A stretch of DNA of 64,000 nucleotides from assembly GCA_040285825.1 (NCBI GenBank), contig JAUPSS010000012.1, positions 186,001 through 250,000 on the forward strand. Direction: 5' to 3'. The notes beneath the pieces are model-generated. The model was given only the letters and a program-made list of their open reading frames with translations, had not been told where the DNA came from and did not search any database. The position numbers were made by a program, and so were the translations under genes. Origin of the DNA: Eukaryota sp. TZLM1-RC. Its lineage: Eukaryota; Metamonada: BaSk clade. This document shows positions 51,576 through 62,196 of the stretch, piece after piece. The stretch's first letter is position 1. Every line of letters starts with the position of its first letter.

Positions 51576-52281
51576 TGAAAGTGATGAAGGAAATAATCAC
51601 TATGGAAGTAAGAAATCACATCTACAGTGACATCAACTATGACAAGAGGTGATATTGATGAAGAAAACTGGTTATCTGAGGCCATCGAGTCAAAGACTGT
51701 GCTGTGACAGTTGAGTAAATCTTGAGCACAGAGTTGAGTCTAAGTTCCTTTTTGTGTATCAGAATTGTAAAAAGGGATTATCAAAAAAAATTCTTTTGAA
51801 TTAAATAAATTCGAATATCATTTGAGAAATAACAATCCGCTTCAATGACCAGAAAAGTGCCAACAATTGAATCAAATTAACAATATTTTGGACACCTACA
51901 TCATGTATTTTCTTTCTATTAACCAATTGACAGGAACATATTTTAACATTCAAAAACATTATGAAAGTTGTAATTAGTTGAGGAATTGCAGTCATTTTGT
52001 TTACTGTTGAGAGTTTTTGTAAGTTTTGCTTAGTGTATTTACTTGGTCATGTGTTTAATTTGGTTTATTTAAATTAATCTTGTTTGTTTTTTTAAAAAGT
52101 CCCCAAATAAGAACTAAATTGATAAGGTAACATATTCCAGCAAAGAAATCCAGAAAAGAAAGAAAAATTGATAATTTAATAAATTTAATGCAGAGAATTA
52201 ACAGTTTGGAAATACGTTTCCAATACATAACTGAAAACAAAACTTAATGTTGATCAAAGAAACAAATTTAGTTAAAAATAG
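51576..52281. other. Intergenic, promoter side of the giant gene
   Basis: AT-rich, between the giant gene's start and the 3' end of the APC4-like gene. No motif assigned. Confidence 0.45.
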
Positions 52282-53655
52282 TTAGATAAATTCAGAGAAA
52301 TCCCACACAAAAAATTCGTTACTTTTGAGATGCTTTAAAAGCAAGGTACTTCTTGTTGAAGCTGAAGCAAATTGATAATTCTCTGGATATTTTAACTCAG
52401 AATAATATTCGCAATCAAGTGTAAAAATTGACATATGATATTTGAATAATAAATAAATAAATTCTTCATCAAGAAAAACGGAGTTGGGGGGAGTCGAACT
52501 CGCGACCTCAAAGGTTTCATTATCAGTATTAGTCAATTTTACAAAATTTGAAGAAAAAAAGCAAGAAACATCACTATTGGATGAAGAAATCACCGGAATC
52601 GTGTCGAAATTTTGAAACAATGGATCAACTGTAGACTTGGACCCCAACTCTGACATACACATTGACAATTCCTGCTCAATTTTTTTAAAAATTGACAAGA
52701 AATCAATCAAAAATGATGGTTTTGTGTAATCAAACGCAACCAAGTGACGTACACCTACTGATAACTCTTCAGAGTTACCTTCAAAAGTACCAGAAACCTG
52801 ACCCACATCATCCACCTTGATTGCAATCAAAGCGGTCAAAAATGATAGAATTTTGGAGACCTTTTCCCTAAATAACCTAGCATTATCCACAAGCTCAGCC
52901 ACTATTTTTCTGATTTCAAACTTTTTAAACAAATTTAAAACAATTCTATTTAAATTATTATCTGAAAAACCACAACTAAATAGACTAAAACTATACAAAT
53001 CACTAATAATAACACCATCAATAAAAGAATCAATAATTTCCAAAATTTTTGCTAATAACCCACAATTACTTTGATCAAAGGGTAAGAGACGACCATGAAC
53101 GCAAAAGTGGTGAATCCATTCATTATCAGGAAGTGAAAGCTTTGAAGTGAGAGAAGATAGTTTGTGTTGAAATTCTGAGAGGTTATTAAGCAAGTTCAAA
53201 TAAGAGGTCAAAAAAGAAAAGATTTCAGAAGACTTGAGAATAATGTCTTGATCACGTGATGATGGCGTGATTGATGGCGTCAGTGGAGCCTGGGAGAGAA
53301 TGATACCATGTAGGGTGGTGATGTAGGCATATGTGGTGTAATACAAGATGAGATAGTTTTGCCTCCATTGGATAGAAGAGGGAAGGTCAGTGATGGTGTG
53401 CAGAGGAAGATCTGAGGTGATAAAAGACGTATCGATATTGTAAATGATCAACTTGAGTAAACATGAAGATGAGTTGTACAGAATGGCCAGACGAGTTCCA
53501 CAAGGCGACCATGTGGAGATGGATTTGTTGATGTGTTTCAGCTTGGTTAAGGGTTCAGCGAGAGATAACCCATGGCGAAGTGCAATGAGTGATAAGCATG
53601 TATCATGAATCAGGTAAATGTCTCGTGTAGGATTGGGGTGTACTGAGGATGTCAT
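52282..53655 (-). CDS. Anaphase-promoting complex subunit 4-like protein
   Basis: 457 residues. The N-terminus has a WD-like strand set with SISTWSPCGTRLAIL, the place where APC4 has the typical WSP-x-x-DLIAL / WRPDGKLLAF motif, then LPSSIQWRQNYLIL. The middle (about 150-290) is helical, with SCGFSDNNLNRIVLNLF and VDNARLFREKVSKILSFLTAL, resembling the long APC4 helical domain. Length is short (APC4 usually 700-800), as if part of the propeller is reduced. If right, it would be a scaffold subunit of the cell-cycle ubiquitin ligase. A different WD/helical scaffold protein remains possible. One exon; the ATG at 53655 is the first after an upstream stop. Confidence 0.45.
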   Translation of the reverse strand: MTSSVHPNPTRDIYLIHDTCLSLIALRHGLSLAEPLTKLKHINKSISTWSPCGTRLAILYNSSSCLLKLIIYNIDTSFITSDLPLHTITDLPSSIQWRQNYLILYYTTYAYITTLHGIILSQAPLTPSITPSSRDQDIILKSSEIFSFLTSYLNLLNNLSEFQHKLSSLTSKLSLPDNEWIHHFCVHGRLLPFDQSNCGLLAKILEIIDSFIDGVIISDLYSFSLFSCGFSDNNLNRIVLNLFKKFEIRKIVAELVDNARLFREKVSKILSFLTALIAIKVDDVGQVSGTFEGNSEELSVGVRHLVAFDYTKPSFLIDFLSIFKKIEQELSMCMSELGSKSTVDPLFQNFDTIPVISSSNSDVSCFFSSNFVKLTNTDNETFEVASSTPPNSVFLDEEFIYLLFKYHMSIFTLDCEYYSELKYPENYQFASASTRSTLLLKHLKSNEFFVWDFSEFI

Positions 53656-53930
53656 TTGTCACAGATGATGTCCATTAAACAATGAAATAAGTGATCGAAT
53701 TTCTCGTAAGTTGTTTTAAAATTAATTTATTCCATCTATTCGAGAAACTAAACAACAGAATTCAATTTCTAAATAATAATGTTCCAAATGAGCCACAAAA
53801 ATTAACAGGAAATTTTTCCTTCATAAAAGCGTCCAAGAGATGATAAAGTAGAAGACAATAAGTGAAAAAAACCTTTAAAAATTGAAAATACAATTCTGTT
53901 CTGGGTTAATTCGGGCCCACTTGTTCTCAC
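53656..53930. other. Intergenic, nothing recognised
   Basis: Short AT-rich gap upstream of the APC4-like gene, ending at retrotransposon debris. Confidence 0.4.
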
Positions 53931-53934
53931 CTTC

Positions 53935-54165
53935 ACAATTTTGTGGTGTTGGCTTCACAAAATCATGGAGGCAAGAATTGAATATACGAATTTTCTCGTA
54001 GATTTTTTTGAAGATTCACATTTGTTAGTTCCCAGTTGCAGTCCATATTTGAATGAGTCATCTTGTGAACTCGATAAATGGCCACCATCAGTATGGCCTC
54101 AGTGTTTTCCCCAATCCATTCAAGAAAATCCGAACCGATCTTTTTTTAATTTGCAGTTTTGCTAT
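53935..54165 (+). mobile_element. Linker fragment of a non-LTR element
   Basis: Contains NFLVDFFEDSHLL and SVWPQCFPQSIQENPNRSFFNLQF, aligning with the linker of the element at 1.1-1.3 kb (IWIQCFPQNVQEIPTRSLPNL). It is cut on the right by the LTR-element fragment. Confidence 0.65.
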
Positions 54166-54167
54166 AG

Positions 54168-54445
54168 TTGTCTCACCGCCACACCATTGAACAGTACAGA
54201 AACTACCTGAATCAGAGTTATATTGTGAGAGGATTTTCTCTATAACATGTTTGTCAGCACAACTTGGTGCGACTCCTTTGAGGAATTCAATATCCTGAGG
54301 GTTTTCAGCGTTATAGATTTTAGAATTGTTCTTTGCAGCTTTCAATTCAGTACCAGAAATAAGATTCTTCAATAATAAAGTGGACTTGGAAGGAATGTCA
54401 ATAACTCAGAATGGTCCATTGCAAGATCCATAAAGTTTATTAATT
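54168..54445 (-). mobile_element. Ty3-type pol 3' fragment (integrase tail, chromo-like)
   Basis: Minus-strand translation has KQINKLYGSCNGPF, STLLLKNLIS, KHVIEKILSQYNSDSGSF and CTVQWCGGET, aligning in order with KLHGCFAGPF, SLLLKNLVT, ESVIVKIIDHFDYV and CTAVWYGGET of the complete element. One stop interrupts it. It is inserted inside non-LTR debris. Confidence 0.65.
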
Positions 54446-54454
54446 TGCTTGGTT

Positions 54455-54675
54455 TTCCTGGTTAGTTCAAGCTCATTCCCTCCACTCCCCCACTCTCCCC
54501 ACCCTCCAAGCTATGCTCGAAATTATAAGAACAAAAATTCAAATTCGAAAAATGGCCATTTTGAAGGAAATTCGGAAAAACATTCTAAAATGCTCTTCCT
54601 CGTTGTCCTTTTTGTCACAAACTGGGTCACGAAAAAAATTCAAAAAAATGTGAAAACTATCATAATATGACGTAA
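54455..54675 (+). mobile_element. Gag-like zinc-knuckle fragment
   Basis: Plus strand. A Ser/Asn/Lys-rich stretch is followed, after a one-base frame change, by CPFCHKLGHEKNSKKC, a C-x2-C-x4-H-x6-C knuckle. Adjacent to but opposite in strand from the pol fragment. It may be gag of an LTR element or a first ORF of a non-LTR element. Confidence 0.4.
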
Positions 54676-54689
54676 AATAATGTTGAAAT

Positions 54690-56176
54690 TTCTTTTGTAA
54701 ACTATTTCTCAGACGCTTTACGCTTCCTTAGTTGTTGGCTTGAAATGTTCCCAAATTCACCGATGAATTAATTAATCTTTTAATGAAAGTGGGCTCTGAA
54801 CTTGATACAATTTCTTCATTTGAAGTAGAGAAACATATTAAATTTTGTATCTTTATAATTTGTCATTCAGGGAAAATTGCTCATTTTTAAAAAAACAACT
54901 TCTTCTGATATTTTACGTAGATTGTGCCGCATATTTAATTATTTGAGATCAAAATGTTTTTTGTATCTTTGATTGATGTCAATCCTGAACTAATTCGAAG
55001 CCATGTATTTTGATAGTCTATTTTTGGTGGAATTGATGTCACTAAATAGTCTATTCTCTGTCAAGTTGGTTTATTTGGTGGAGGAAAAAAATTGTTTTTG
55101 AATTTTGCAACCGTTTTCTCATTGATGTTAATTTATTGTATTCTACAAGCAATAACTATTTAGGAGACCTTGAAAAAGCTCTTGATTGTTTGCCTCCTTA
55201 AATCTGGAAAAAGTGTTTGCCGATAATGTGCAAAAAATACCATCTAGGACACTAGTTGAGTTGAGGTATTGTGTTAAAAAATTGCAACAAAAATTAACAA
55301 TGATTCTTGAAGGCTTGGTTTTTAATGTTCGTCTTGGCTCGGCCAGAAAAAGATAATCCCACCTTCGCAAAATTTTTGTTAGATGCTCAAAATTGTTCTT
55401 CATCTTGTTTAATTTCACAAATTCCTCAAATTTATGGTCTTCTTTTAAATGATACCACATTTTCTTGTACAATGTACCTTCGATGTTTCATTTGGCCCAG
55501 AAACGTGCCTCATAATTTGATTTGCAAATGTGGATCAAAAATTTCTCCAGATCATTTGTTTAACTGTAAACATTCTATTCTTTTCGATCAAAAGTCCATG
55601 ATGCAGTTAGAAATCAACTCTATTGTATCTTTAAGTCTCTCAGAATTGTCTCCTATTTGGAACCATTACGTTCTCGTTTGATTGATGACGATACTTTGAA
55701 TTCTTTTGATCGTAACAGAGGTGATTAAATACTTGAAGGACTTGATGGGACCACTATCATTACTGATGTGAGATCAGCTTTTGTGTGTAATGATTCTTTT
55801 ATACCATTAGCTCAGTCTAAACACAAGAATCCGCTGTCTGTTGCCGAAAATTCTAAAAAAGATAAGTATAAAGCAAAGATGGTATCCTTGAATGCTGAAT
55901 CTCACACTCATTATGTCCTTTGTCCACTTGTTATTTTACATGGTACACTTGGACCACTTGCTTTATTTTTTTGGATGATTTTGTAGAAATTGTAAAACAA
56001 CTTACAGGAAGAATTTTTGACAAAACGTTTTGGTAGAATAGAATTGTATTTTCAATTTTTAAAGATGAGGTCCCATTATTGTCTTCTGTTTTATTATTTC
56101 CTGGTCGCTTTTATGAAGGAAAAACTTCCAGTCAAATCTTGTTGGCTGATTTGGGATATGAAGATTTAGAATTTTA
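54690..56176 (+). mobile_element. Decayed non-LTR element (RT end to C-terminus)
   Basis: Follows the element at 0.75-2.24 kb throughout: EVEKHIKF, the ELIRSHVF equivalent near 54990, PQIYGLLLNDTTF, the finger CKCGSKISPDHLFNC near 55520, NRGD near 55715, and the final GYEDLEF-stop near 56176. Many stops and frame changes. It cannot be functional. Confidence 0.75.
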
Positions 56177-56239
56177 ATTTTTGTGTTTAGTGTCTTGAAA
56201 GTTATAAATTCAACTTTGAAAAAAAATATGTTTGTGTGA

Positions 56240-56970
56240 TAGTGCATCTTCTGCCTTGGTAACAACAATTCCTCAAATTTATGGTACTCTCTTAACTCAT
56301 TCTGCTTGCACATTGAATATGAAATTTAATTCTTGTATCTGGCCTGATAATCTACCTCATAGTTGAATTTGTAAATGTTCTCGAAAAATTACAATTACTT
56401 ATTTGTTAAATTGTGAACATTTTATTACTTTGAGAAGCAAGATTCACGCTGCTGTAAGAGACCAATTATATTGTCTGTGTAAGTCTCATGAAATTGAATC
56501 CTTTTTGGAACCTCTGTTGTCAAATCTGTTTGATACTGAAAATGATTTTCATAAGAACAACAGAGGTGATGTCATATTACCTGAATTGGATAGAAACTTC
56601 ATTATATTGGATGTAGTGTTTGTTGATCCTTGTAATGCTTCAAATGAAAGGGTTGTTAATTCTGAAATTCATAATCCTCATTCAAATGCTAAAAATTTCA
56701 AAATCAAAAAATACAATGAACCTATCTCTAAATTGTCCAGCCAACGGCATGCAAAATACAATTTGCATCTACTTAACTTTTCTCTATTTGGTTCAATGGC
56801 TCCCACGGCTATCCGTTTTTTGGCAGATTTTAAAATGGTTGTAAAAAGTAGAACTAACAGAAATTTGAAGATTGTTTTGGTAAAATAGAATTGTGTTTTC
56901 TTTTTTAAGGGGAAGTTGAAGATGGTTTCTGATGCCTTGCTTTTTCTTGAATCTCACTATGAGAGAGCTG
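56240..56970 (+). mobile_element. Second decayed non-LTR C-terminal fragment
   Basis: Starts in ALVTTIPQIYGTLL, passes the finger with CKCSRKI...LLNC near 56375-56410 (one stop), then open from 56403 to 56888 with HAAVRDQLYCLCKS, NRGDVILPELDRNFIILDVVFVDPCN and KNFKIKKYN. Arranged head-to-tail after the preceding copy. Confidence 0.75.
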
Positions 56971-57649
56971 TATAAAGTTGTTGTGTTTTGGGAGAGATGT
57001 ATTATTTAGACGTTGATTTATAAGTTTCTATTCAAAAATAATAATTAAAAACAATGATACTTATTTTTTGATTCGAAAGAACTTTTGGAACAAGTCTATC
57101 TTTAAGATCTTAGTGATGGAATTCTAACAATAATGCACAATGAGGATTTTGTAAAGCTGTTTTGTTTATGGGTTAAGGCAACTTTCCTCCTCACTTTAAA
57201 ATGTGACCACAAGAAATGCGTCACAAAATAATAGCGTTTCAATTTTTGGTCAAATATCATTGGGGTTGCAGTCAAGAAGATGCAAATAATAACCACAAAT
57301 GAATTCTAATCCGACAAAAAAATCCTCACACCTAATTACTGCCTCGTCTGTCACGTCAATCATTTTCGGAACTCTGTTGTCATTCATTTTTCATTAGTCA
57401 TTCGTATATAATTCAAATTATTGATGAATTATGTTAAAGCAGAGTTTGGAAGTGCAAAAGAGCACTGAGTGCGGTTCATGGTGCGATAGTGGTTTTGTGT
57501 GACACCTGTTTTGGATATAGTACACCCGACTATGCAGACACGAGTTTCAAAGGCCACATTTGTTAAACACTGCTTTCAATTGAAATACAACACTGAATCA
57601 AATTGAATCAGAAATATTGGACTATTGGGAGTAGTTTCAATGAACCAAG
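56971..57649. other. Intergenic, nothing recognised
   Basis: No gene or repeat identified. Short ORFs here have no supporting features. Confidence 0.4.
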
Positions 57650-57905
57650 TTTTCCTTTGCAGAGTCCTGATCTGCCTGTTTTCTCAACATTATTTCATTT
57701 ACTCGACAAAAAACCGAGGTAATCTATTAATTCTAACAAATTCGATTTACCACAACCATCATTGTTTTTCTTGAACCAATTTTGGAAATCTTTCAAAAAA
57801 GTTCCTGTTTCTGCTGATAATCTTTTCTTTAGAAAAAAATGGGAAAGCAATAAAAACAAGTCGCCTATTTCTACCAGCATTAGCTTCATATTAGCTTATG
57901 TATTT
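57650..57905 (-). mobile_element. 3' fragment of the 14-kb-type non-LTR element
   Basis: Minus strand. The translation includes LSAETGTFLKDFQNWFKK and then the end of the ORF, and the complement carries the AACTTGGTTCA tail also present near 16685. It is a short 5'-truncated copy. Confidence 0.65.
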
Positions 57906-58844
57906 GTCATATTTTCAAAGTTTTCCACAAAGTAGTTTATGTCTTGATATAACTAAATTTCATTTTTTCTTGATGAAAAATAAATTCGATTACTTTAATT
58001 TGTTCCAAACTGTTCCAGGTCATTCAACTTCCAATTGAATCAACATTCCCCTCTACATTGTAACTTTATCAAAAGGATAGTATCATGAAAGAAGACGTCA
58101 TTTATCTGTTGAATACACTTGCTCTTCCCGAAAGTATTCATTACTCTTAAATATTGTTTAGGAAATTTTGTTTACATAACGTTCATCCAAACAAACATAT
58201 TTTGAAAATTCTGCCACAATAGTAACAATAGACATTCGAATTCGTTATTGTTATGAAAATAAATTCGAAATTCCTTTGCACTCAGAAACAAACTTCTATG
58301 AAGGGAAACAGCCAATGGTTTAAAAAAATAATGAGCTTCATTTACGAATAAGGGAGGCTTGAATCTAACTTTTATAATTCTCAACTTTAGCATTTTGAGC
58401 ACTTTCTCAATGATTGAAATCATATTTCAACAAATCTGTGTAGGTATCTCACTAGTGAATACCTTAATATATAACACATAGAGCTAGCAGATATGCATTC
58501 CAGCAAAAGCTGTAGTAGATGAGTTGTTAAAGGGATGAACATTTGTTCAGTCCAAAACCATTTCCTGAAAATCATATAATCCAGCACACAACAATGAGCT
58601 TTCGCCTCGTGGTGGAAGATTCACTGAACCAAGGCATATAACAAACAACAGCCATTGAAGTGCAAACTTCTATTTATCATTATTTACAATTTATTCAAAC
58701 CAAAAACCCACACCTATGTCCTCACGAATTTTGCAAACTTGGAGGTCCCTACCATGTTAACAGAACGAAGATCATCGGGCGGGTCTTCAAATTTCTTACA
58801 AACAATAGTATGATCAAAGCGATCATCATTTCTGCTGAGAGCTC
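57906..58844. other. Intergenic, nothing recognised
   Basis: About 940 bp, AT-rich, including the 3' flank of the small membrane-protein gene. No feature supported. Confidence 0.4.
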
Positions 58845-59481
58845 TTATGTTAGATGTTGACACCAAGAAACAAACTCATGATCAGTAAATGTAGCAAGGA
58901 TTATGGTGCCAGAAAACTGGTATGACATGTACTGCACAAACTTATCTGCTGTACACCAAGTCAATTCAACGCTATTTTCACCCAAGTCTGGATGTTCGAT
59001 TTTGTGGGTAGCAGTATACAGTTGACATTCAATTTCGCCGGATTTGTCCTTCTTTTGCTTTTTAGCTTCATCTGTGGGCAAAAAGTAGTCAAAGTATATT
59101 TCAGTTTCCTTCTTAGTGTTTTTATCAGTAAATTTGTAGCACGTGTCTTCCATTCCGTCAAAATGAAAGTAAAATGAGCCAAAGATGAGTATTACATGGT
59201 TACAAACCTTGACTGTACCAAAGATGTCCCTTTTGACCCTCAAACTCACCTTCTGTATAGAGCTTGTGATTAGCTAGATCTATGGAGTAGGTTTCTGTAC
59301 CTTGCTCTCCTAGGGCAATGTAGTTTTCAGTAACTTGAAACTGTTCATGATAACCACCAAAGACAACAAGGACAACTACAACCACAGTTGCAGTAACAGC
59401 TACACCACCACCGGCAATGATCCCAATCAAAGCGTTCTTACTGAGTTAAGTGAAGTTTGTAGTCATATACCTCAAGGGCAT
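58845..59481 (-). CDS. Small single-pass membrane protein, three exons
   Basis: Exons 59481-59471, 59440-59208 and 59179-58845 give 579 bp, 192 residues and a stop. The product is MPLSKNALIGIIAGGGVAV followed by a Val-rich transmembrane helix to about residue 35, then a soluble region with ETYSIDLANHKLYTEGE, LWYSQGSFYFHFDG, ETEIYFDYFLP, several Lys/Glu and a C-terminal TWCTADKFVQYMS with Cys residues. Not recognised. The first exon is only 11 bp. The first intron is canonical, the second lacks an AG acceptor. A broken paralogue at 8.1-8.4 kb shares exon 1, the intron phase and the TM segment, which supports the model independently. Topology not determined. Confidence 0.65.
59180..59207 (-). 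other. Intron 2 of the small membrane-protein gene, 28 bp, no AG acceptor
   Basis: GTTTGT donor, but the 3' end reads CATCTTTG where the other introns have CTTAG or similar. Removing 28 bp restores HLWYSQGSFYFHFDG without a stop. The ends can be slid by one base because of GG, and neither option gives AG. Confidence 0.5.
59441..59470 (-). other. Intron 1 of the small membrane-protein gene, 30 bp
   Basis: GTATAT donor, CTTAACTCAG acceptor. Phase shared with the pseudogene at 8344-8374. Confidence 0.75.
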
Positions 59482-60033
59482 TGTGTAATGACTGAACAAA
59501 GTGTATTGACGCTGGCAAATGGCACAGTCGATAGAATTCTAATATGTCCATCATTACCTGCTTACTATTTTATCCATTATCAAGGGTTGTGTTAGAGTAC
59601 CCGACTTTGATCAGCCGACAGGCCATGGCTGTTCCGACAGGTGGGATTTCTTTGCTTATGAAGGGATTAAACTCTTCTTTCTCTGTGCTTAAAATGTCAC
59701 TGTTGAATTGGTTGGGATCTTCTGAAATGTCATGTATTCTCAGTTGATTTCCTCTAAATCAGTTGAATAAATCTTAGATATTTATGGATAAATTAAGACA
59801 ATCTAATAAATTAATAAACAATTGGTAATTTGAGTTTAAACATAGACCAGATTCTGCTTCTCCTTCACCAATTGAAAAAAGGTTAGATAAAAGTAAATTG
59901 TGTTTGACGAGTACATTTTAGTGGATTGTAACAATATTCAAAGTTGTCATAATCTAAAAAAAATTCTAAAATAATAATGATCCATAAATGTTGTTTATAC
60001 AAAAGATAGACATATATGAAGAAACTAAAAATA
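59482..60033. other. Intergenic, nothing recognised
   Basis: AT-rich gap between the membrane-protein gene's start and the 3' end of the RING-UBX gene. Confidence 0.4.
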
Positions 60034-60792
60034 CTAATAGTGTCCATCTGCTTCAACCACCAAACAGACTGCAGGTGACATATTGAGCTCCTGTAGCGTT
60101 TTATAACAATCTTTTACAGGAATTCTTGGCATTTGAAAAAACCTCAGCCTGATACTACTCGGATAATTCCTTTTCTTCTTGACCCAACGTTCAATATCCT
60201 TAATGGTCGAGCTCTGATCAAACTCCCTCCTCAGTGAGTCTGCCCCAATCCTCACCTGAACGCGGACAGTACCCCCATAATAAGGGAGCGGGGAGGGGGA
60301 GGTAGGAGTGGAAATTTCTTTTGGTGGCAATCCACGTTGTTTTCGAATTCTGCCTTCGCGTTCTCTATGAGCAGCTAGTTTTTGTTCCTTCAAATAGTTG
60401 CGGGTTTCTTCTCGTTCCCGCTTAGCCTGGGCAAGTTCACGCTGCTTGATCTCTCTCTTTAGATCAGATTCCCAGTCTTTGATTGTTGGAATTTCTTCCA
60501 AGCGACGGAGTTCTTCCTCACGCTCACGTTGTTCCTGCAATTTCTTACGTCGTAAATAGTCATCGCGGTAACGATTAGTGATTTGTTGAGGAAGGTTTCG
60601 AGAAGGAGATTGTGGTATTGGCACAGTTGACTGTGTCTGTGGGATGCTCGAGCGATGAGCGGAACATTCTGGACAAGAAATCGCACCAGGCGTGTCTAGA
60701 TAGGGAGCTATACACTCTGTACATGCTAAGTGTCCACAAGAAAGAACAGATGCGTCATCAGGAAGTACGTGATGGATATTGCACAAATACAT
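60034..60792 (-). CDS. RING finger and UBX domain protein
   Basis: 252 residues. The RING-like finger is C4-x2-H7-x11-C19-x-H21-x2-C24-x2-C27-x12-C40-x2-C43, with His in the second ligand position. Residues 75-155 are a highly charged Glu/Arg/Lys coiled coil. Residues about 174-251 match UBX: VRVQVRIG...LRREFDQSSTIKDIERWV, LRFFQMPRIPV and TLQELNMSPAVCLVVE. UBX domains bind the N-domain of p97/Cdc48, and a RING recruits an E2, so a Cdc48-linked ubiquitin ligase is a reasonable inference. The FxP loop usually reads FPR; here it is QMPR. One exon; a stop lies just upstream of the ATG in frame. Confidence 0.75.
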   Translation of the reverse strand: MYLCNIHHVLPDDASVLSCGHLACTECIAPYLDTPGAISCPECSAHRSSIPQTQSTVPIPQSPSRNLPQQITNRYRDDYLRRKKLQEQREREEELRRLEEIPTIKDWESDLKREIKQRELAQAKREREETRNYLKEQKLAAHREREGRIRKQRGLPPKEISTPTSPSPLPYYGGTVRVQVRIGADSLRREFDQSSTIKDIERWVKKKRNYPSSIRLRFFQMPRIPVKDCYKTLQELNMSPAVCLVVEADGHY

Positions 60793-62196
60793 GAGGCGTG
60801 AGGCGTCGTGCAGGGAGAAGCCTCAACCAAGATCTTTGTGTTGCGAATATTTAGAAGAAATTATCAATCATTATTATTTGCGGTATACATGATTTGAGTG
60901 TTGCTCGTGGGTTTGTGACCACCGCTGCGGTACAGGTGTTCTTTAAAACGTCCACATCGGTGTTTGAGTTGAAGGGGGATTTATGTGGACTAGGTTACAG
61001 GATTTAAACGAAATTGATCATCAACTGTTACCTTTTCAGTTTATCTAATACCGTAATCAATTCAAGTTCAACTCTTATTCATTTCTATTGTTCTTTTTTC
61101 TAATTCATTTATCTAAACCTATTGATACCGCAAATAATATGAACTCATTAACGAATATGTAATTGGCTTGTAAGAGCAAAAGCATACACACAAGAATACA
61201 AGGCACACAAGAATGTTCTTTGCAATTTCTTCCTCAAAAATTGTTCAAGATATTCAAAAAGTCCAAATAAGGATGTGTTTATTCAGCATAAAAAATTGAA
61301 TTGATTATTTGTATCTTTTGTCCAGTAATTGGTGTAATCTAGCTACCTCACTAGTGAAGCCCCTCCTCTGTATTAATTCTGCCGAATTGTCAGTCGTAGT
61401 ATTAGCTCTTCTATATTTAAAGCTAAATTACAAAGCAAAGAAGGTTGAATTTTTTGTGCCTAATTATTGTGTTTTTGAAGTCACAATACGATGTGTTTAT
61501 TCAGCATAGTTTTGATGAATTATTTAATAGACCACAAAGTCTTTATTGCAATGACACCACTTGTGTCACATGTCCGGTAGTAGTCCAGATAGTTCAACTC
61601 TTACTCATTAAAATAAATTAACAAAATTAAAAAAATTCATTAAAATAAGAAATTCAACAATCTGTTGTCTGAATTGTTGTTAATGTGAAGACGAAAATGA
61701 CATAATTAATTTTGGCACAACTTTTGATGTTGCTACATCCAAGTTCATGAATCATCAATTTCTCCTGAAACTCATGTAGTTTCAAATACCCTAAAGTTAT
61801 GTAGCTTGTTGACATCTTTACTAGTTTTCACTGGAATTGGTAATGTGAATAATGTGTGTCTACACAAATGTGAAGGTGGTTTCGGCTTATTTTCTTCAGT
61901 CTTTGTACATTTAATGACAAATTCACAAATTCCATATTTTGTCAAAATTATAATGATCTTGAAAATTGAGAGAAAATCTATTTGAAAACGCATTTGATCT
62001 AAAATAACTAAAAATGGAACATCGACTAAAGAAGGAATTTGCTTCACAAATTTAGAAATTGTTACGCTTTTTTAAAATTTAAAAGTGATCAAATCCATAG
62101 AATGGGTAGACATTTACAACGAGCCAAACTAAAATTAATAAAATAAATTTCATTTATTTATTATATAAAAAAAGTAACAAAACATAACGAAACAAA
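60793..62196. other. Intergenic, about 1.4 kb
   Basis: AT-rich. A perfect 19-bp direct repeat occurs at 61272-61290 and 61490-61508. A minus-strand ORF of 91 codons at 61772-62047 shows no recognisable domain. Otherwise nothing. Confidence 0.45.
61272..61508. repeat. 19-bp direct repeats flanking about 200 bp
   Basis: GATGTGTTTATTCAGCATA occurs at both ends without a mismatch. This could be a target duplication around a short retroposed insert, or a chance tandem remnant. No tRNA-like promoter boxes or poly(A) tail are obvious inside. Confidence 0.4.

Noticed and set aside
52485-52512. A stretch on the minus strand resembling a tRNA T-arm (GGTCGCGAGTTCGACTCCCC)
   Set aside because: The T-stem does not pair (GCGAG against CCCCC), there is no matching D-arm or acceptor stem, and it lies inside the APC4-like reading frame.
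58172-58423. Minus-strand ORF of 83 codons
   Set aside because: No recognisable feature and no relation to other sequences in the window. A chance ORF is likely.
61772-62047. Minus-strand ORF of 91 codons considered as a retroelement piece
   Set aside because: No RT, integrase or finger motif could be aligned. Left as unassigned.
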